Shown: positions 25,080-34,373 of the stretch, piece after piece | How the letters are laid out: the number at the start of each line of letters is the position of its first letter | Position numbering within the stretch: the stretch's first letter is position 1 | Source of the DNA: Pseudofrankia nepalensis | GTDB taxonomy: Bacteria; Actinomycetota; Actinomycetes; Frankiales; Frankiaceae | DNA length: 64,000 nucleotides | Assembly (NCBI RefSeq): GCF_016786305.1 | Contig: NZ_JADWYV010000009.1 | Reading direction: 5' to 3' (one strand) | Program-made: the position numbers and the translations under genes | Notes under the pieces: model-generated | The model's input: the letters and a program-made list of their open reading frames with translations, nothing else | The model's database searches: none | Told to the model about the DNA's origin: nothing

Positions 25080-25630
25080 CGCTGACCGCGACCCCGGGCC
25101 AGACGGTCGGGCCGTTCTTCCACTACGGCCTCGCCTACGACGGTGACTGCGTTCTCGTGCCGCCCGGCAGCCCGGGATCGGTGCTCCTGCGGGGACAGGT
25201 ACTCGACGGCGCGGGCGTCGCGGTGCGCGACGCGCTCGTGGAGATCTGGCAGACCCGTCCCGACGGGTCCGTCCCGCGAGACGTCGGCTCACTGCGCCGC
25301 GACGGCTGGTCGTTCACCGGCTTCGGGCGTGCCTGCACCGGACAGGATGGACGGTACGTGTTCAGCACCCTCGTGCCCGGAGCAGGCAAGCCCGGAAGAC
25401 CGGCGTTCTTCGCCGTGACCGTCTTCGCCCGCGGCCTGTCGAACCGGCTGTTCACCCGCGCCTACCTGCCCCACGACGACGCGGCACTGGCCGGCGACCC
25501 GTTGCTGTCCGCGTTGCCACCGCGGCGCCGCGCGACTCTGCTCGCGTCGCGCGACGAGCGGGGCTTCGTGTTCGACATCCACCTCCAAGGCGCGAACGAG
25601 ACCGTCTTCCTGCGCTACCCGGGGCAGTGA
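25076..25630 (+). CDS. pcaG: protocatechuate 3,4-dioxygenase alpha subunit
   Basis: A 184-residue protein: 'ATPGQTVGPFFHYGL' near the N terminus, 'ALVEIWQTRPDG', 'FTGFGRACT' and 'NRLFTRAYLP' are typical of the alpha chain, which contributes to the active site but has no iron ligands. GTG start overlaps the pcaH stop (GTGA). Forms the (alpha-beta)n enzyme with PcaH. Confidence 0.95.
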   Translation: MTLTATPGQTVGPFFHYGLAYDGDCVLVPPGSPGSVLLRGQVLDGAGVAVRDALVEIWQTRPDGSVPRDVGSLRRDGWSFTGFGRACTGQDGRYVFSTLVPGAGKPGRPAFFAVTVFARGLSNRLFTRAYLPHDDAALAGDPLLSALPPRRRATLLASRDERGFVFDIHLQGANETVFLRYPGQ

Positions 25631-25639
25631 CCGGCCGCG

Positions 25640-26866
25640 ATGAGCGATCTGTTCTGGCCCGGTGACGAACACGCGGGTGACCTGGCCACCGAGGCGTCGT
25701 GGCTGGCGGCGATGGCGCGGGTCGAGCAGGCCTGGCTCGACGCGCTCGCCCGGGCTGGCATCGCACCCGCCACGGTGGAGCTCGCCGGGCTCGTCAGCCC
25801 CGACGAGCTGCCAGCCGTGGCACGAGCGGCTGAAGGCACCGGCAATCCGGTACCCGCGCTCGTGGCGCTGTGGCGCGGCCGCGCGCGGGGACCGGGTGCC
25901 GCGTGGGTGCACCGCGGCCTGACCAGCCAGGACGTGATCGACACGAGCCTGGTCTTGCTGCTGCGCGACGCGGTGAAGCGTGTGCTCGCGCAGTTGCGTG
26001 GCCAGGTGGGTTCGCTCGTCGCGCTCGCCGACGCCCACCGAGGCACGGTGATCGCCGGGCGAACCCTCACCCAGCATGCCGTCCCCACGACCTTCGGGCT
26101 CAAGGCCGCCGGCTGGCTGACGGGGATCCTCGACGCCGCCGACGCCCTGGGACGGCTGGCGCTGCCGGCGCAGTTCGGGGGCGCGGCCGGGACGCTGTCG
26201 GCCGCCGTCGAGCTGGCCAGGCTGCGCGGCGCCGCCGACCCCGCCGGGACCGTGTCCGGTGTCGTCGCGGATGCCACGTCCACCCTCGGGCTGCGTCCCG
26301 TGCCCGCATGGCACACGACCCGCGGGACGTTCACCGCGATCGGGGACGCGCTGGTGGCCTGCACGGACGCCTGGGGACGCATCGCCACCGACGTCGCGAC
26401 CCTGTCCCGCCCGGAGATCGGCGAGCTCGCCGAGCCGGCCGCCGACGGGCGCGGCGGCTCGTCGACCATGCCGCACAAGCGCAACCCGGTGCTGTCGGTG
26501 CTGATCCGCCGCGCCGCCCTGACCGCGCCGGCGCTCGCCTCGACGCTGCACCTCGCGGCGGCGCTGGCCGGCGACGAGCGACCGGACGGTGCCTGGCACA
26601 CCGAATGGCCGACGCTTCGCGACCTCGCCCGCCGCGCCGCCGTCGCGGCCCACCACACCAGCGAGCTGCTGCGCGGCCTGCGCGTCGAGGACCTCCGGAT
26701 GGGCGCCACCGCCGCGGCGGCGTGGCGCGACCTGACGGCCGAGCGCCGCGCGATGGCCGCCTTCGCCGGCGGCGAGCCGGCCGACGACCCGTACCTCGGT
26801 CTCGCGGACGGCGCGCTGGCGACCGTGCTCGCACGCGCGAACGCCTACCTGGAGGCCACACGGTGA
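25640..26866 (+). CDS. pcaB: 3-carboxy-cis,cis-muconate cycloisomerase
   Basis: A 408-residue member of the fumarase/aspartase superfamily. The signature GSSTMPHKRNP is at residues 273-283, with 'VHRGLTSQDVIDT' (about 92-104) and 'GRTLTQHAVPTTFG' (about 139-152) carrying further active-site residues. It lactonises 3-carboxymuconate to 4-carboxymuconolactone. It starts 9 bases after pcaG, and its stop overlaps the GTG of pcaL. Somewhat shorter than the 440-450 residues of proteobacterial PcaB, as in actinobacteria. Confidence 0.94.
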   Translation: MSDLFWPGDEHAGDLATEASWLAAMARVEQAWLDALARAGIAPATVELAGLVSPDELPAVARAAEGTGNPVPALVALWRGRARGPGAAWVHRGLTSQDVIDTSLVLLLRDAVKRVLAQLRGQVGSLVALADAHRGTVIAGRTLTQHAVPTTFGLKAAGWLTGILDAADALGRLALPAQFGGAAGTLSAAVELARLRGAADPAGTVSGVVADATSTLGLRPVPAWHTTRGTFTAIGDALVACTDAWGRIATDVATLSRPEIGELAEPAADGRGGSSTMPHKRNPVLSVLIRRAALTAPALASTLHLAAALAGDERPDGAWHTEWPTLRDLARRAAVAAHHTSELLRGLRVEDLRMGATAAAAWRDLTAERRAMAAFAGGEPADDPYLGLADGALATVLARANAYLEATR

Positions 26867-28050
26867 CCATCCCGCAGATCACGGGCGTCGAACTCGCCGG
26901 CCGCCCCCACCAGCCACTTCTCGTCGTCGGCCCGTCGCTGGGCACCTCGTCGACGGCCCTGTGGTCCACGGTGGCCGGCCTGCTCGGGGACATCTTCCAC
27001 GTCGTCGGCTGGGACCTGCCCGGCCACGGCGGCGCACCCGTCGGCACTCCCTTCACGATCGCCGAACTGGCGGCAGGGGTCCTCGACTACACGCGGAACG
27101 TCGCCGCGGGCCGCGGTGACCGCCAGACGGCGTTCGCGTACGCCGGCGTCTCCCTCGGCGGCGCCGTCGGCCTGCGCCTGCTGCTCGACGCCCCGGAGCA
27201 GGTAGGCCGCGCGGCGCTGCTGTGCACGGGCGCGACGATCGGCGAGCCGCCCGCGTGGCGGGAACGAGCCGCGACCGTTCGCGCGTCCGGCTGCGCGGCG
27301 GTAGTCACCGCCTCGGCCCGGAGATGGTTCGCCCCGGGCTTCCAGGACCGTGAGCCGATCGTCGCCGCCGAGTTGCTGCGGGCGCTCGTGGAGGTCGACC
27401 CGGAGGGGTACGCGCAGGCCTGCGAGGCGCTCGCCGACTTCGACGTCCGCGACCGGCTCGCCGCCATCGACGCCCCGCTGCTCGCGATCGCCGGAGCCCA
27501 CGACGCCGTGACACCACCCACCTGCCTCGAACAGATCACCTCCGAGGTGCGGCACGGGCGGCTGGCCGTGCTCGACGACGTCGCGCACCTCGCGCCCGTC
27601 GAGGCGCCCCGGCCGGTCGCGGACCTCGTGCGCGGCCACCTGTCCGAGAACCTGCCCGTCTCCTCCCCGACCCTCCAGGACGTCCACTCGGCGGGCATGG
27701 CCGTGCGCCGTGCCGTGCTCGGGGACGCCCACGTCGACCGCGCGACCGCGGCGACCACCAGCTTCACCGCCGACTTCCAGGAACTCATCACCCGCTACGC
27801 CTGGGGCACCATCTGGACCCGCCCAGGCCTCGACCGCCGCGGCCGCTCCATGATCACCCTGACGGCGCTCATCGCCCGCGGGCACCACGAGGAACTCGCC
27901 ATGCATCTGCGAGCCGCGCTGCGCAACGGCCTCACCCGTGACGAGATCAAGGAGGTCATCCTGCAGAGCGCGATCTACTGCGGCGTGCCCGACGCGAACA
28001 CCGCCTTCCGCATCGCCCAGCAGGTCCTGGCCGACGAGACCGCGCCGTGA
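26863..28050 (+). CDS. pcaL: bifunctional 3-oxoadipate enol-lactonase / 4-carboxymuconolactone decarboxylase
   Basis: A 395-residue fusion. Residues 1-260 are an alpha/beta hydrolase (GWDLPGHG, nucleophile Ser97 in GVSLGG, 'IAGAHDAVTPP', His in 'DVAHLAPVEAP'), the PcaD part. Residues about 270-393 are a carboxymuconolactone decarboxylase: 'RYAWGTIWTRPGLDRRGRSMITLTALIARGHHEEL' and 'EVILQSAIYCGVPDANTAF', the PcaC part. The fused form is known from Rhodococcus and Streptomyces as PcaL. It takes 4-carboxymuconolactone through to 3-oxoadipate. GTG start, 4-base overlap with pcaB. Confidence 0.95.
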   Translation: MTIPQITGVELAGRPHQPLLVVGPSLGTSSTALWSTVAGLLGDIFHVVGWDLPGHGGAPVGTPFTIAELAAGVLDYTRNVAAGRGDRQTAFAYAGVSLGGAVGLRLLLDAPEQVGRAALLCTGATIGEPPAWRERAATVRASGCAAVVTASARRWFAPGFQDREPIVAAELLRALVEVDPEGYAQACEALADFDVRDRLAAIDAPLLAIAGAHDAVTPPTCLEQITSEVRHGRLAVLDDVAHLAPVEAPRPVADLVRGHLSENLPVSSPTLQDVHSAGMAVRRAVLGDAHVDRATAATTSFTADFQELITRYAWGTIWTRPGLDRRGRSMITLTALIARGHHEELAMHLRAALRNGLTRDEIKEVILQSAIYCGVPDANTAFRIAQQVLADETAP

Positions 28051-28193
28051 GCCGCGCACGGCGCGGCGTGCCCTTCGAACCGCAGGGCTAGGCCACGTAC
28101 GACCCCGGGGGCGCCGCCAGCAAGCCCGCCCCACGCGTCAACCGCGGAAGCCGACGGTGCCCACGGTTCTCCGAGCCACGAACGGATGAGCTC

Positions 28194-29378
28194 ATGTCCA
28201 CGATCGCCAGCCGCACCCGCACCCAGGTCGCCATCGTCGGCGGCGGCCCCGCCGGGCTCCTGCTCTCCCACCTGCTCCACCTCACCGGGATCGACAGCGT
28301 CGTGCTCGACAACCGGACGGCGCACACGATCGAGACGACGCACCGGGCCGGGATCCTCGAACGCGACAGCGTCCGCCTCCTGGTCGACGCCGGCGTCGAC
28401 CGCGTCCTGCGCGACGGGCACCGGCACGAGGGCATCTCCCTGCGGTTCGGCGGCGTCAGCCACCGGATCGACTTCGAGGACCTCGCCGGCGCCTCCTGCT
28501 GGCTGTACCCGCAGACCGACGTCTTCGTCGACCTCCACCGCGCCCGCACCGCCGCCGGCGCGGACCTGCGCTACGGCATCAGCGACACCGAGGTCACCGA
28601 CGTCGTCGACGCTCCGCGCGTCCGGCACACCGGCGCCGACGGCCACCGCCACGAGATCACCGCCGACCTCGTCATCGGCGCGGACGGCTCCCGAAGCATC
28701 TGCCGAACCCTCGTCAGCGGGGCCACGCAGTACTTCCGGGAGTACCCCTACGCGTGGTTCGGCGTGCTCGTCGAGGCACCCCGCAGCGCACCCGAACTGA
28801 TCTACACCCGGTCGCCCCAGGGATTCGCACTGATCAGCCAGCGCACCGCGTCGATCCAGCGGATGTACTTCCAGTGCGACCCGACCGAGAACCCGCGCGA
28901 CTGGTCCGACGACCGGATCTGGAACGAACTCCAGACCCGGCTCGCCGGCGACGACGACTTTCGCCTCCTGGAAGGGCCCGTTCTCGAACGGGCGGTGCTC
29001 CCGTTCCGCAGCTTCGTCCAGACCCCGATGCGACACGGCAGGCTGCTGCTCGCCGGCGACGCCGCGCACACCGTGCCCCCGACCGGCGCGAAAGGACTCA
29101 ACCTCGCGCTCGCCGACGCCCGCCTCCTCGCCGACGCGATCGAACACGCGCTGGTCAAGAACGACGCCACCGCGCTGGAGCACTACACCACCCGCGCGCT
29201 CGCACGAGTGTGGAAGGCCCAGCACTTCTCCTACTGGATGACGACCATGCTCCACCGCGCCGAGGACACCAGCGAATTCGACGAGCTACGCCAACTCGGC
29301 GAACTGGACAGCCTCGTCACCTCACGCGCCGGCGCGACCTACCTCGCCGAGGGCTACACCGGCTGGCCGACCCGCTGA
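28194..29378 (+). CDS. pobA: 4-hydroxybenzoate 3-monooxygenase
   Basis: A 394-residue flavoprotein of group A type, the normal PobA length. GGGPAGLLLS near residue 16 binds FAD; 'HRAGILERDSVRLL' is the region behind it; 'VIGADGSRS' is the DG motif; 'LLLAGDAAHTVPPTGAKGLNLALADARLL' is the FAD-ribityl motif and is very like PobA. It hydroxylates 4-hydroxybenzoate to protocatechuate, feeding the pca genes. It lies 143 bases after pcaL, so it may have its own promoter. ATG start. Confidence 0.94.
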   Translation: MSTIASRTRTQVAIVGGGPAGLLLSHLLHLTGIDSVVLDNRTAHTIETTHRAGILERDSVRLLVDAGVDRVLRDGHRHEGISLRFGGVSHRIDFEDLAGASCWLYPQTDVFVDLHRARTAAGADLRYGISDTEVTDVVDAPRVRHTGADGHRHEITADLVIGADGSRSICRTLVSGATQYFREYPYAWFGVLVEAPRSAPELIYTRSPQGFALISQRTASIQRMYFQCDPTENPRDWSDDRIWNELQTRLAGDDDFRLLEGPVLERAVLPFRSFVQTPMRHGRLLLAGDAAHTVPPTGAKGLNLALADARLLADAIEHALVKNDATALEHYTTRALARVWKAQHFSYWMTTMLHRAEDTSEFDELRQLGELDSLVTSRAGATYLAEGYTGWPTR

Positions 29379-29412
29379 CCATGCCGCGGAAAGGGCCTCA
29401 GCAACCACTCAA

Positions 29413-30522
29413 CTACTTGGAGTGGTGTGTGATGGTCTCGGTCGCATCGTTCCAGCGCCAGGGCACATGGTGCCCGCGCAGGTGCACCCCGCCAATCCAC
29501 CGGTTGAGGCCGTTGAGCGTCACGTGGTCCGCCGCGCCAGCGAGCACCTGTGCTCCCGTGTCGGTCAGGCGCAGGCTGGTTTCGCGGTCAACCGGATGGT
29601 CCGCCGGCTCGGCATGAAGGAGCGGGATTCGAGCGTGCGCCATCCGGTCCATCATGGCGAAGGACCAGGTGTCCCCCAGGTACGGGCGCATTTCCCGCGC
29701 GGCGGCGCGGACGAACGCCGTGCCCGCCGCCGCTGCGCCGTCGGCGACCGCGGCCAGGATCCGCCGTTCGGTCAGCGACAACCCGTCGCGGGTCGACGGG
29801 TACTCCCTGCCGAGCCGGTCGAACGCCTCCCCCAGAAACCGCAGCTCACGCGAGCGACTGCCGGCGATGACGGGCAGACCGTCTGGCGTCGGCGCCCGGA
29901 AGGCGGCCCACGCGTCGGTCGCGAGCTGGAGCGCGGCGGGGGTCAGCCGGGCGCACGCTTTCGTGGCGGGTAGTTCGCGCAGTTGCTCGGCGGTCAGCTC
30001 GCCGAGACCGCCGAAGCGGGCGATGCCGGGGTGTTCACCGATGCAGATCAGGGTGATGCGCCGCGCCGGCACGCCGAGGTCGGCGAGGCGAGCGAGGATC
30101 TGGATGATCTGGAGCTGGTCGTACAGATCCGCCTCAAACCACAGTACATACTCGCCGTCGAGGTTGGCCGCCAGGGTCCGGTCCCGTTCGGCGAACATGT
30201 CGGAACCCTCCATGTGGTCGTCCACGTGCGCCTCGTTCAGAAAGGCGGCTCTGATCTGCCGGAGCTCCTCCGGACCCACCGCCGGCACCGGCCCCTCGTG
30301 GAGCGAGTCGCGCCAGTACAACACCCGGGACGCGAGCCCGGTCCCGGGCAGATCCGTGCAATCGCCGTTGCTCACATGCAGAGCTGCCAGCATTGCCTGG
30401 TCGGCGGGCACCGGTAGGCCCGGCTGTTCGGCGAGGACGTGGCTGCGGGCGGTCGCGTAGGACTCGCCCGTCTTGGCCATTCGGGCGCGCACGCGCTGTT
30501 TGAAGTCGGCCTTCTTGGTCAT
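29413..30522 (-). CDS. DUF1835/DUF3658-domain protein
   Basis: A 369-residue protein. The N-terminal basic segment 'DFKQRVRARMAKTGESYATAR' (residues about 6-26) recurs in several actinobacterial families. Then comes DUF1835 with 'HVSNGDCTDLPGTGL..VLYWRDSLHEGPVP' (about 48-82). The C-terminal half ('LSLTERRILAAVADG' and 'MMDRMAHARIPLL') matches the usual DUF3658 partner. Function unknown. Convergent with pobA, 34 bases apart. Confidence 0.85.
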   Translation of the reverse strand: MTKKADFKQRVRARMAKTGESYATARSHVLAEQPGLPVPADQAMLAALHVSNGDCTDLPGTGLASRVLYWRDSLHEGPVPAVGPEELRQIRAAFLNEAHVDDHMEGSDMFAERDRTLAANLDGEYVLWFEADLYDQLQIIQILARLADLGVPARRITLICIGEHPGIARFGGLGELTAEQLRELPATKACARLTPAALQLATDAWAAFRAPTPDGLPVIAGSRSRELRFLGEAFDRLGREYPSTRDGLSLTERRILAAVADGAAAAGTAFVRAAAREMRPYLGDTWSFAMMDRMAHARIPLLHAEPADHPVDRETSLRLTDTGAQVLAGAADHVTLNGLNRWIGGVHLRGHHVPWRWNDATETITHHSK

Positions 30523-31139
30523 CGGTCGTCTCCCGCGGCCCGGCGCAGATCCCCCAGCGACCGGTGCGGCGGGCGCACGATCGACAACGAATCGCCGGCC
30601 GAGAGGTGGACCTCCCTTTGCCTCCTGGGGTGACCCGGCTGGGGCGGGTCGCCGGAGGTTGGGCGCGGACGGACGCCCTCGGCCAGGATACGCACCCCGC
30701 CAGCAGTCGCCAGCTCGCCTGTACGAGAACTACTTTCCTTGTGGCGCTGAGGGGACTGGCAGCCACTCTCGTGTTCGGGGCCAGGACTGTCGAGGTGCGG
30801 TCGACGATTCAGCAAACCTCGCACCGAGTTCGTCGAGCATCCAGGAGCATCAGCGAGCGCCGTCGCCAAGCCACCGGCGCCGGCCGACCAGGAACGGTTT
30901 CCTTCGCCACTCCGGGCTCGCCCGGGACCGTGCCAGCCAGTCACGGTTCCGCGGACGGGCACTGCCGCTGGTCCCTCCAGCATGAGGGCAGTCTGCGCGT
31001 CCGCCCGTGGGGCGTACCTGCTGGACACGTCAAGATCACGGACCGGGCGAGGCGCGGCAGGGGCTTCTGGTTCACGTCGTCACCCATCGCCGGAACTCGG
31101 AACGCACCACGTCAAGCCGAGGTCGCACCCGCGCCGGGA
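30523..31139. other. 617-base intergenic stretch without a credible gene
   Basis: Open frames are present on both strands but none shows a recognisable motif, a plausible start or coherent hydrophobic or charge pattern. It may hold a promoter for the DUF1835 gene. Confidence 0.45.
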
Positions 31140-31505
31140 TCAGGTTGGCCAGTCAAGCTGTGAGCTGGGGATGCCATGGGCCCGGCCGTAGTCCTGCGCG
31201 TTGGCGCGCCCGCGCGGGTCTCCCCGCCGGTAGCGGATGACCCGACCGGGGAACACGATGAAGCTTTCCTGGGCGGTGTGGAGGTCCACGTACCACCCGG
31301 GCGCGTCCAGAGCCTGGCCCAGTTGTTCGGCCAGTGCCTCAGCTTCGGCATCGGCGACGTCGAAGAAGACCAGCGTCCAGACCGGTGGCTGGTCGGCGGT
31401 GGCATTCCCCGGCGCCGATCGTTGGATCTTCCGAACGGTGAGGGACAGGCCGTCCAGGGCCACCCCTACGCGCAGGCTCTCCACGATCAGCACCCCGGTG
31501 GCCAT
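31140..31505 (-). CDS. conserved hypothetical protein, 121 residues
   Basis: The protein begins 'MATGVLIVESLRVGVALDG' and includes 'WTLVFFDVADAEAEALAEQLGQALDAPGWYVDL' and 'FIVFPGRVIRYRRGDP', a compact alpha/beta pattern. ATG 31505 is preceded by AGGGAG six bases upstream, which decides the start. No family is recognised. It is probably soluble and cytoplasmic. Confidence 0.68.
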   Translation of the reverse strand: MATGVLIVESLRVGVALDGLSLTVRKIQRSAPGNATADQPPVWTLVFFDVADAEAEALAEQLGQALDAPGWYVDLHTAQESFIVFPGRVIRYRRGDPRGRANAQDYGRAHGIPSSQLDWPT

Positions 31506-31726
31506 CGGCGGCTCCCTGGACTCGAGGTCACATCCCACTGACAAGATCCGCCCAGCCTATGCGCCGATCGTGGCTTCAGCTGACCACCATGTACCTTTCC
31601 AGCCGTTGCCCGATGTGCGGGACCGGATGTCCACCGGCGTGATGAGGCGGCTCGGTACGGGGTCCTCCCCAGAGTCGTTGGCGTTCGGCGCCGACGCCTT
31701 CGCGGCGACCTTCACAGGCGCGCTCG

Positions 31727-32014
31727 CTACAGGCCGGGCACGATGCGCAGGTCGCGGACGGCGCCGCCGTCGAGGGCGGCGAGCGCTTCCTGGTAGGCGG
31801 CGCTGTCGTGCGCGGCCCGGGCGGCCTCGACGGATTCGAACGCGATGATCACGGTGCGGCTGTTCTCCCCGGCCTCGTAGATCAGCTCGGGAAGACCACG
31901 GGCGAGGAAGGTGCCGCCTGCGGCGCGCAGGGCCGGGCCGGCCAGCGCGGCGTACGCCGCGACCTTGCTGTCGTCGACGATTTCCCTGTACACGTTGATC
32001 CAGTAGGCAGTCAT
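31727..32014 (-). CDS. DUF1330 family protein
   Basis: A 95-residue ferredoxin-like fold of DUF1330 type: 'YWINVYREIVDDSKVAAYAALAGPALRAAGGTFLARG' and 'VIIAFESVEAARAAHDSAAYQEA'. Such proteins are small dimeric alpha/beta barrels of unknown substrate. The start overlaps the recombinase relic by 4 bases. Confidence 0.85.
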   Translation of the reverse strand: MTAYWINVYREIVDDSKVAAYAALAGPALRAAGGTFLARGLPELIYEAGENSRTVIIAFESVEAARAAHDSAAYQEALAALDGGAVRDLRIVPGL

Positions 32015-32235
32015 GAGGCCATCGTGCCTGAGACCGCGCCCTCGACCAGCTTGTCTCCCCCCGGCCAGTCCACAACCATCACCGTCACGTCGTTGTAGGT
32101 CAGTTGCGGGCCCAGCTCCTGGTACGGCTTGGCTTTGTCGATGGCCTCTACGTCCCCGAGCGCGGCGAGAAGCCCTCCGAGCGCCGCGGCCAGGTCCTGG
32201 ATCTGGTGGCTGACCTCCGCGCCCGCGACGACGCG
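32011..32235 (-). pseudogene. probable C-terminal relic of a serine recombinase
   Basis: The frame reads 'QIQDLAAALGGLLAALGDVEAIDKAKPYQELGPQLTYNDVTVMVVDWPGG', similar in style to the ends of large actinobacterial serine recombinases ('DKA..Y..LGL.LTY'). The catalytic domain and zinc ribbon are missing. It is directly downstream of the alpha/beta hydrolase, on the same strand. Identity is based on style only. Confidence 0.45.
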
Positions 32236-32254
32236 ACGGCCTTTTGAAGTCGCG

Positions 32255-33250
32255 TCACCTGGCGGCGCTGCCGGGCCAGTTGGCGTTGCCGACGAGTTCG
32301 GGACGGGTGCCGTCGAACGCGGCGGCTGCCACCGTGTCGCCGCGCAGTTCGGCGCACAGCCACGCGGTGACGTAGCCGAGGAAGCCACGGTGCCCGTCGC
32401 GGTCCTGGACGGAGTTGTGGTCGGCCGGTTTCCCGCCGGAGCTCTCGATGAGGCCGAGCGCGGCGCGGCCCGGCACCTGGTCGTAGAAGTCCCGCTCCGT
32501 CGCGGCACTGGCGATGACCGAGTCGAACGGGCCATGCGTGCCGATGAGAAACGTCGGCTGGCTCAGCCGGGTCAGGTCAAACATGCAGTCGGCCTTTGTC
32601 GGGCAGTCCGCGTTGGCCGCGACCCACGTCTTGCTCGGCAGGGAGAAGGTCACCACGGTGTCAATCAACGCCGGGTTGGCCGTGGCCGCCCGAATCGCGC
32701 CGCCGGCGCCCTGAGAATGGCCGGCCGCGGCCACCCTGTCCCCGTCGAGGCGACCATAGAAAACGCTTCCGGCGACGCCGGCCTGCGCGGTCAGGTAACG
32801 TACCGCCGCTGCCATCTCGTCGCCGCCGCCGGTGTTGCGCTGGGCCGGGGCGATCACCGTGAACCCGTACGACGCGAGATGGTCAAGCAGCGCCGAGTAC
32901 TGGGCGGGGGTTCCGCCGGTGCCGTCTCCCCAGGTGACAATCGGGCTCAGGAACCCGAGCGTCGAGTAGTCCGCCGGACGGAAGAGCTGGTAGCGCGCGC
33001 CGCCAGCCGGGTCCGCCACGACCTCGGTCGTCGTCGCGTAGCGGCCGTCCGACGAGTAGTCCGCCTCCACGGGACCCGCCGGCGCGTCCGCTTCCGGGGC
33101 GACGAAAACCGATCGCACAACCGGCCGCGTGGCCACCCACGCCAGCAGAACGATCGCGGCAAGGGCGAACCATACCCGGAGCATGCCCGCGGCCAGATGC
33201 GCGGAAGCCCCGTCACCGCGGTCGGCCGACTTCACCGGGTGCAGTCGCAT
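32255..33250 (-). CDS. exported alpha/beta hydrolase (PET-hydrolase/chlorophyllase-like)
   Basis: A 331-residue protein with one membrane helix near the N terminus ('VWFALAAIVLLAWVATRPVV', about 26-45), so it is a signal anchor or exported. The core has 'PIVTWGDGTGGTPAQYSALLDHLASYGFTVIAP', nucleophile motif GHSQG ('AAGHSQGAGGAI'), and 'QDRDGHRGFLGYVTAWL', where the catalytic His lies. This pattern matches the dienelactone/PETase-like family. Its natural ester is unknown. ATG start. Two Cys in 'ADCPTKADCMFD' may form a disulphide. Confidence 0.85.
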   Translation of the reverse strand: MRLHPVKSADRGDGASAHLAAGMLRVWFALAAIVLLAWVATRPVVRSVFVAPEADAPAGPVEADYSSDGRYATTTEVVADPAGGARYQLFRPADYSTLGFLSPIVTWGDGTGGTPAQYSALLDHLASYGFTVIAPAQRNTGGGDEMAAAVRYLTAQAGVAGSVFYGRLDGDRVAAAGHSQGAGGAIRAATANPALIDTVVTFSLPSKTWVAANADCPTKADCMFDLTRLSQPTFLIGTHGPFDSVIASAATERDFYDQVPGRAALGLIESSGGKPADHNSVQDRDGHRGFLGYVTAWLCAELRGDTVAAAAFDGTRPELVGNANWPGSAAR

Positions 33251-33468
33251 CGCGCCACCTCTTCCGCGTCCCGCGATCGGCGGGGCAACCTGTTGTCAAC
33301 GCGCTGTCCACCGACCGGTCGAAAACCTCGGGTTGCGGCAGGTCAGCGTCTGGACGCCTACCCCCGATGGTCGGGAATATCACCGCCAGGGCAGGCCGAG
33401 CGACCAGGACCAGCAACGCTCGACCTCGGCGGTGCCGATCATGTTCGGCGCGAGATCCGTGCCCGCCG

Positions 33469-33852
33469 TCATGGTCCGAACGAGGACTCCGGCCGCTGCT
33501 GGACCCGCAACGTGGCCTGGGCGTCGGCGTCACGGTGGCGACGAGCCACTCGGCGCAGCTGGATCATGCGGCCGATTCCGGGAATCGCGACCAGCAGGGC
33601 GCCCGCAATCGCGGCGAACAGCATCGCGACCGCCAGCGGCAGATGACCGTGGGCGCCCAGGAACGACACCTTGACACGCTGACCGTTCTGCAGGATGAAG
33701 ATCAGGAGAACGACCAGGACGAGCGCGAAGAGGATCATCGCCGTCCAGGCCCGGCTCAGGCGGGTCGGGCGTACGACGTGCTGCGGGACGGCGGGCGGCG
33801 CTGCGACTGTCTCAGGCGGCCCCGGGTCCGGTACCGGGTCGACCGTTGTCAT
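33469..33852 (-). CDS. LapA-domain (DUF1049) membrane protein
   Basis: A 127-residue protein with a Pro-rich cytoplasmic N terminus, two membrane helices ('AMILFALVLVVLLIFILQN' and 'LAVAMLFAAIAGALLVAIPG') joined by 'GQRVKVSFLGAHGHLPL', and a basic Arg-rich tail. This is the LapA/DUF1049 pattern. Function in actinobacteria is unknown. Confidence 0.85.
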   Translation of the reverse strand: MTTVDPVPDPGPPETVAAPPAVPQHVVRPTRLSRAWTAMILFALVLVVLLIFILQNGQRVKVSFLGAHGHLPLAVAMLFAAIAGALLVAIPGIGRMIQLRRVARRHRDADAQATLRVQQRPESSFGP

Positions 33853-34373
33853 ATGTGCGCCATACCCGGCCTCTGTCCGGTTAGCCGTCTCCGGGAATCT
33901 CGCCAGCCCATGTCCGACAGAGCCCAGGTCCCGCAGAGTGGCGCCATGCCCACCAAAGGGTTCTCCGCGGTGGGTGGGAATGTGCGGATGATCACGCGAC
34001 CTGTGTGTAGTCCGTAACGGAATGTATCCAGCCGGCGCGGCTACCAGCCGGCGCCCCTCGATGGATCGGCGAGGTCACCAGGCGGCGCCCCCTCGCTGGA
34101 TCACGGCCGCCCCGGTGCTGGAGATGGTTGCCGACCATCACCGTGCGGGTCGCTGAGGCATGCACCGACCTGCCGCCCTGACATGGGGCTCGGTGACCAC
34201 CGGCGGACTTCCGCCCAGCTCACCTTTGCCAACGACGCCTCCGCCGGGAAACGGCTGATCGACACCCTCCGCGACCTCGCTGGCGGCACCTCGTGTTGGG
34301 TCGTCTCCGGTCGTCGGGCGAAGCGGGGCCGCATCCGGGTGTCGGGCACACCAGCCCCACGGCGCCACCGGAG
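33853..34373. other. intergenic, 521 bases
   Basis: It has a diverged direct repeat 'ggcgccc-ctcgatggatc' (near 34050) and 'ggcgccccctcgctggatc' (near 34085). A + frame starting at ATG 34183 ('MGLGDHRRTSAQLTFANDASAG') could be an out-of-frame front part of the next gene, but this is not certain. Confidence 0.4.

Noticed and set aside
30519..31028. 169-codon minus-strand frame
   Set aside because: No coherent secondary-structure or motif pattern, and it runs into the start of the DUF1835 gene; composition alone keeps it open.
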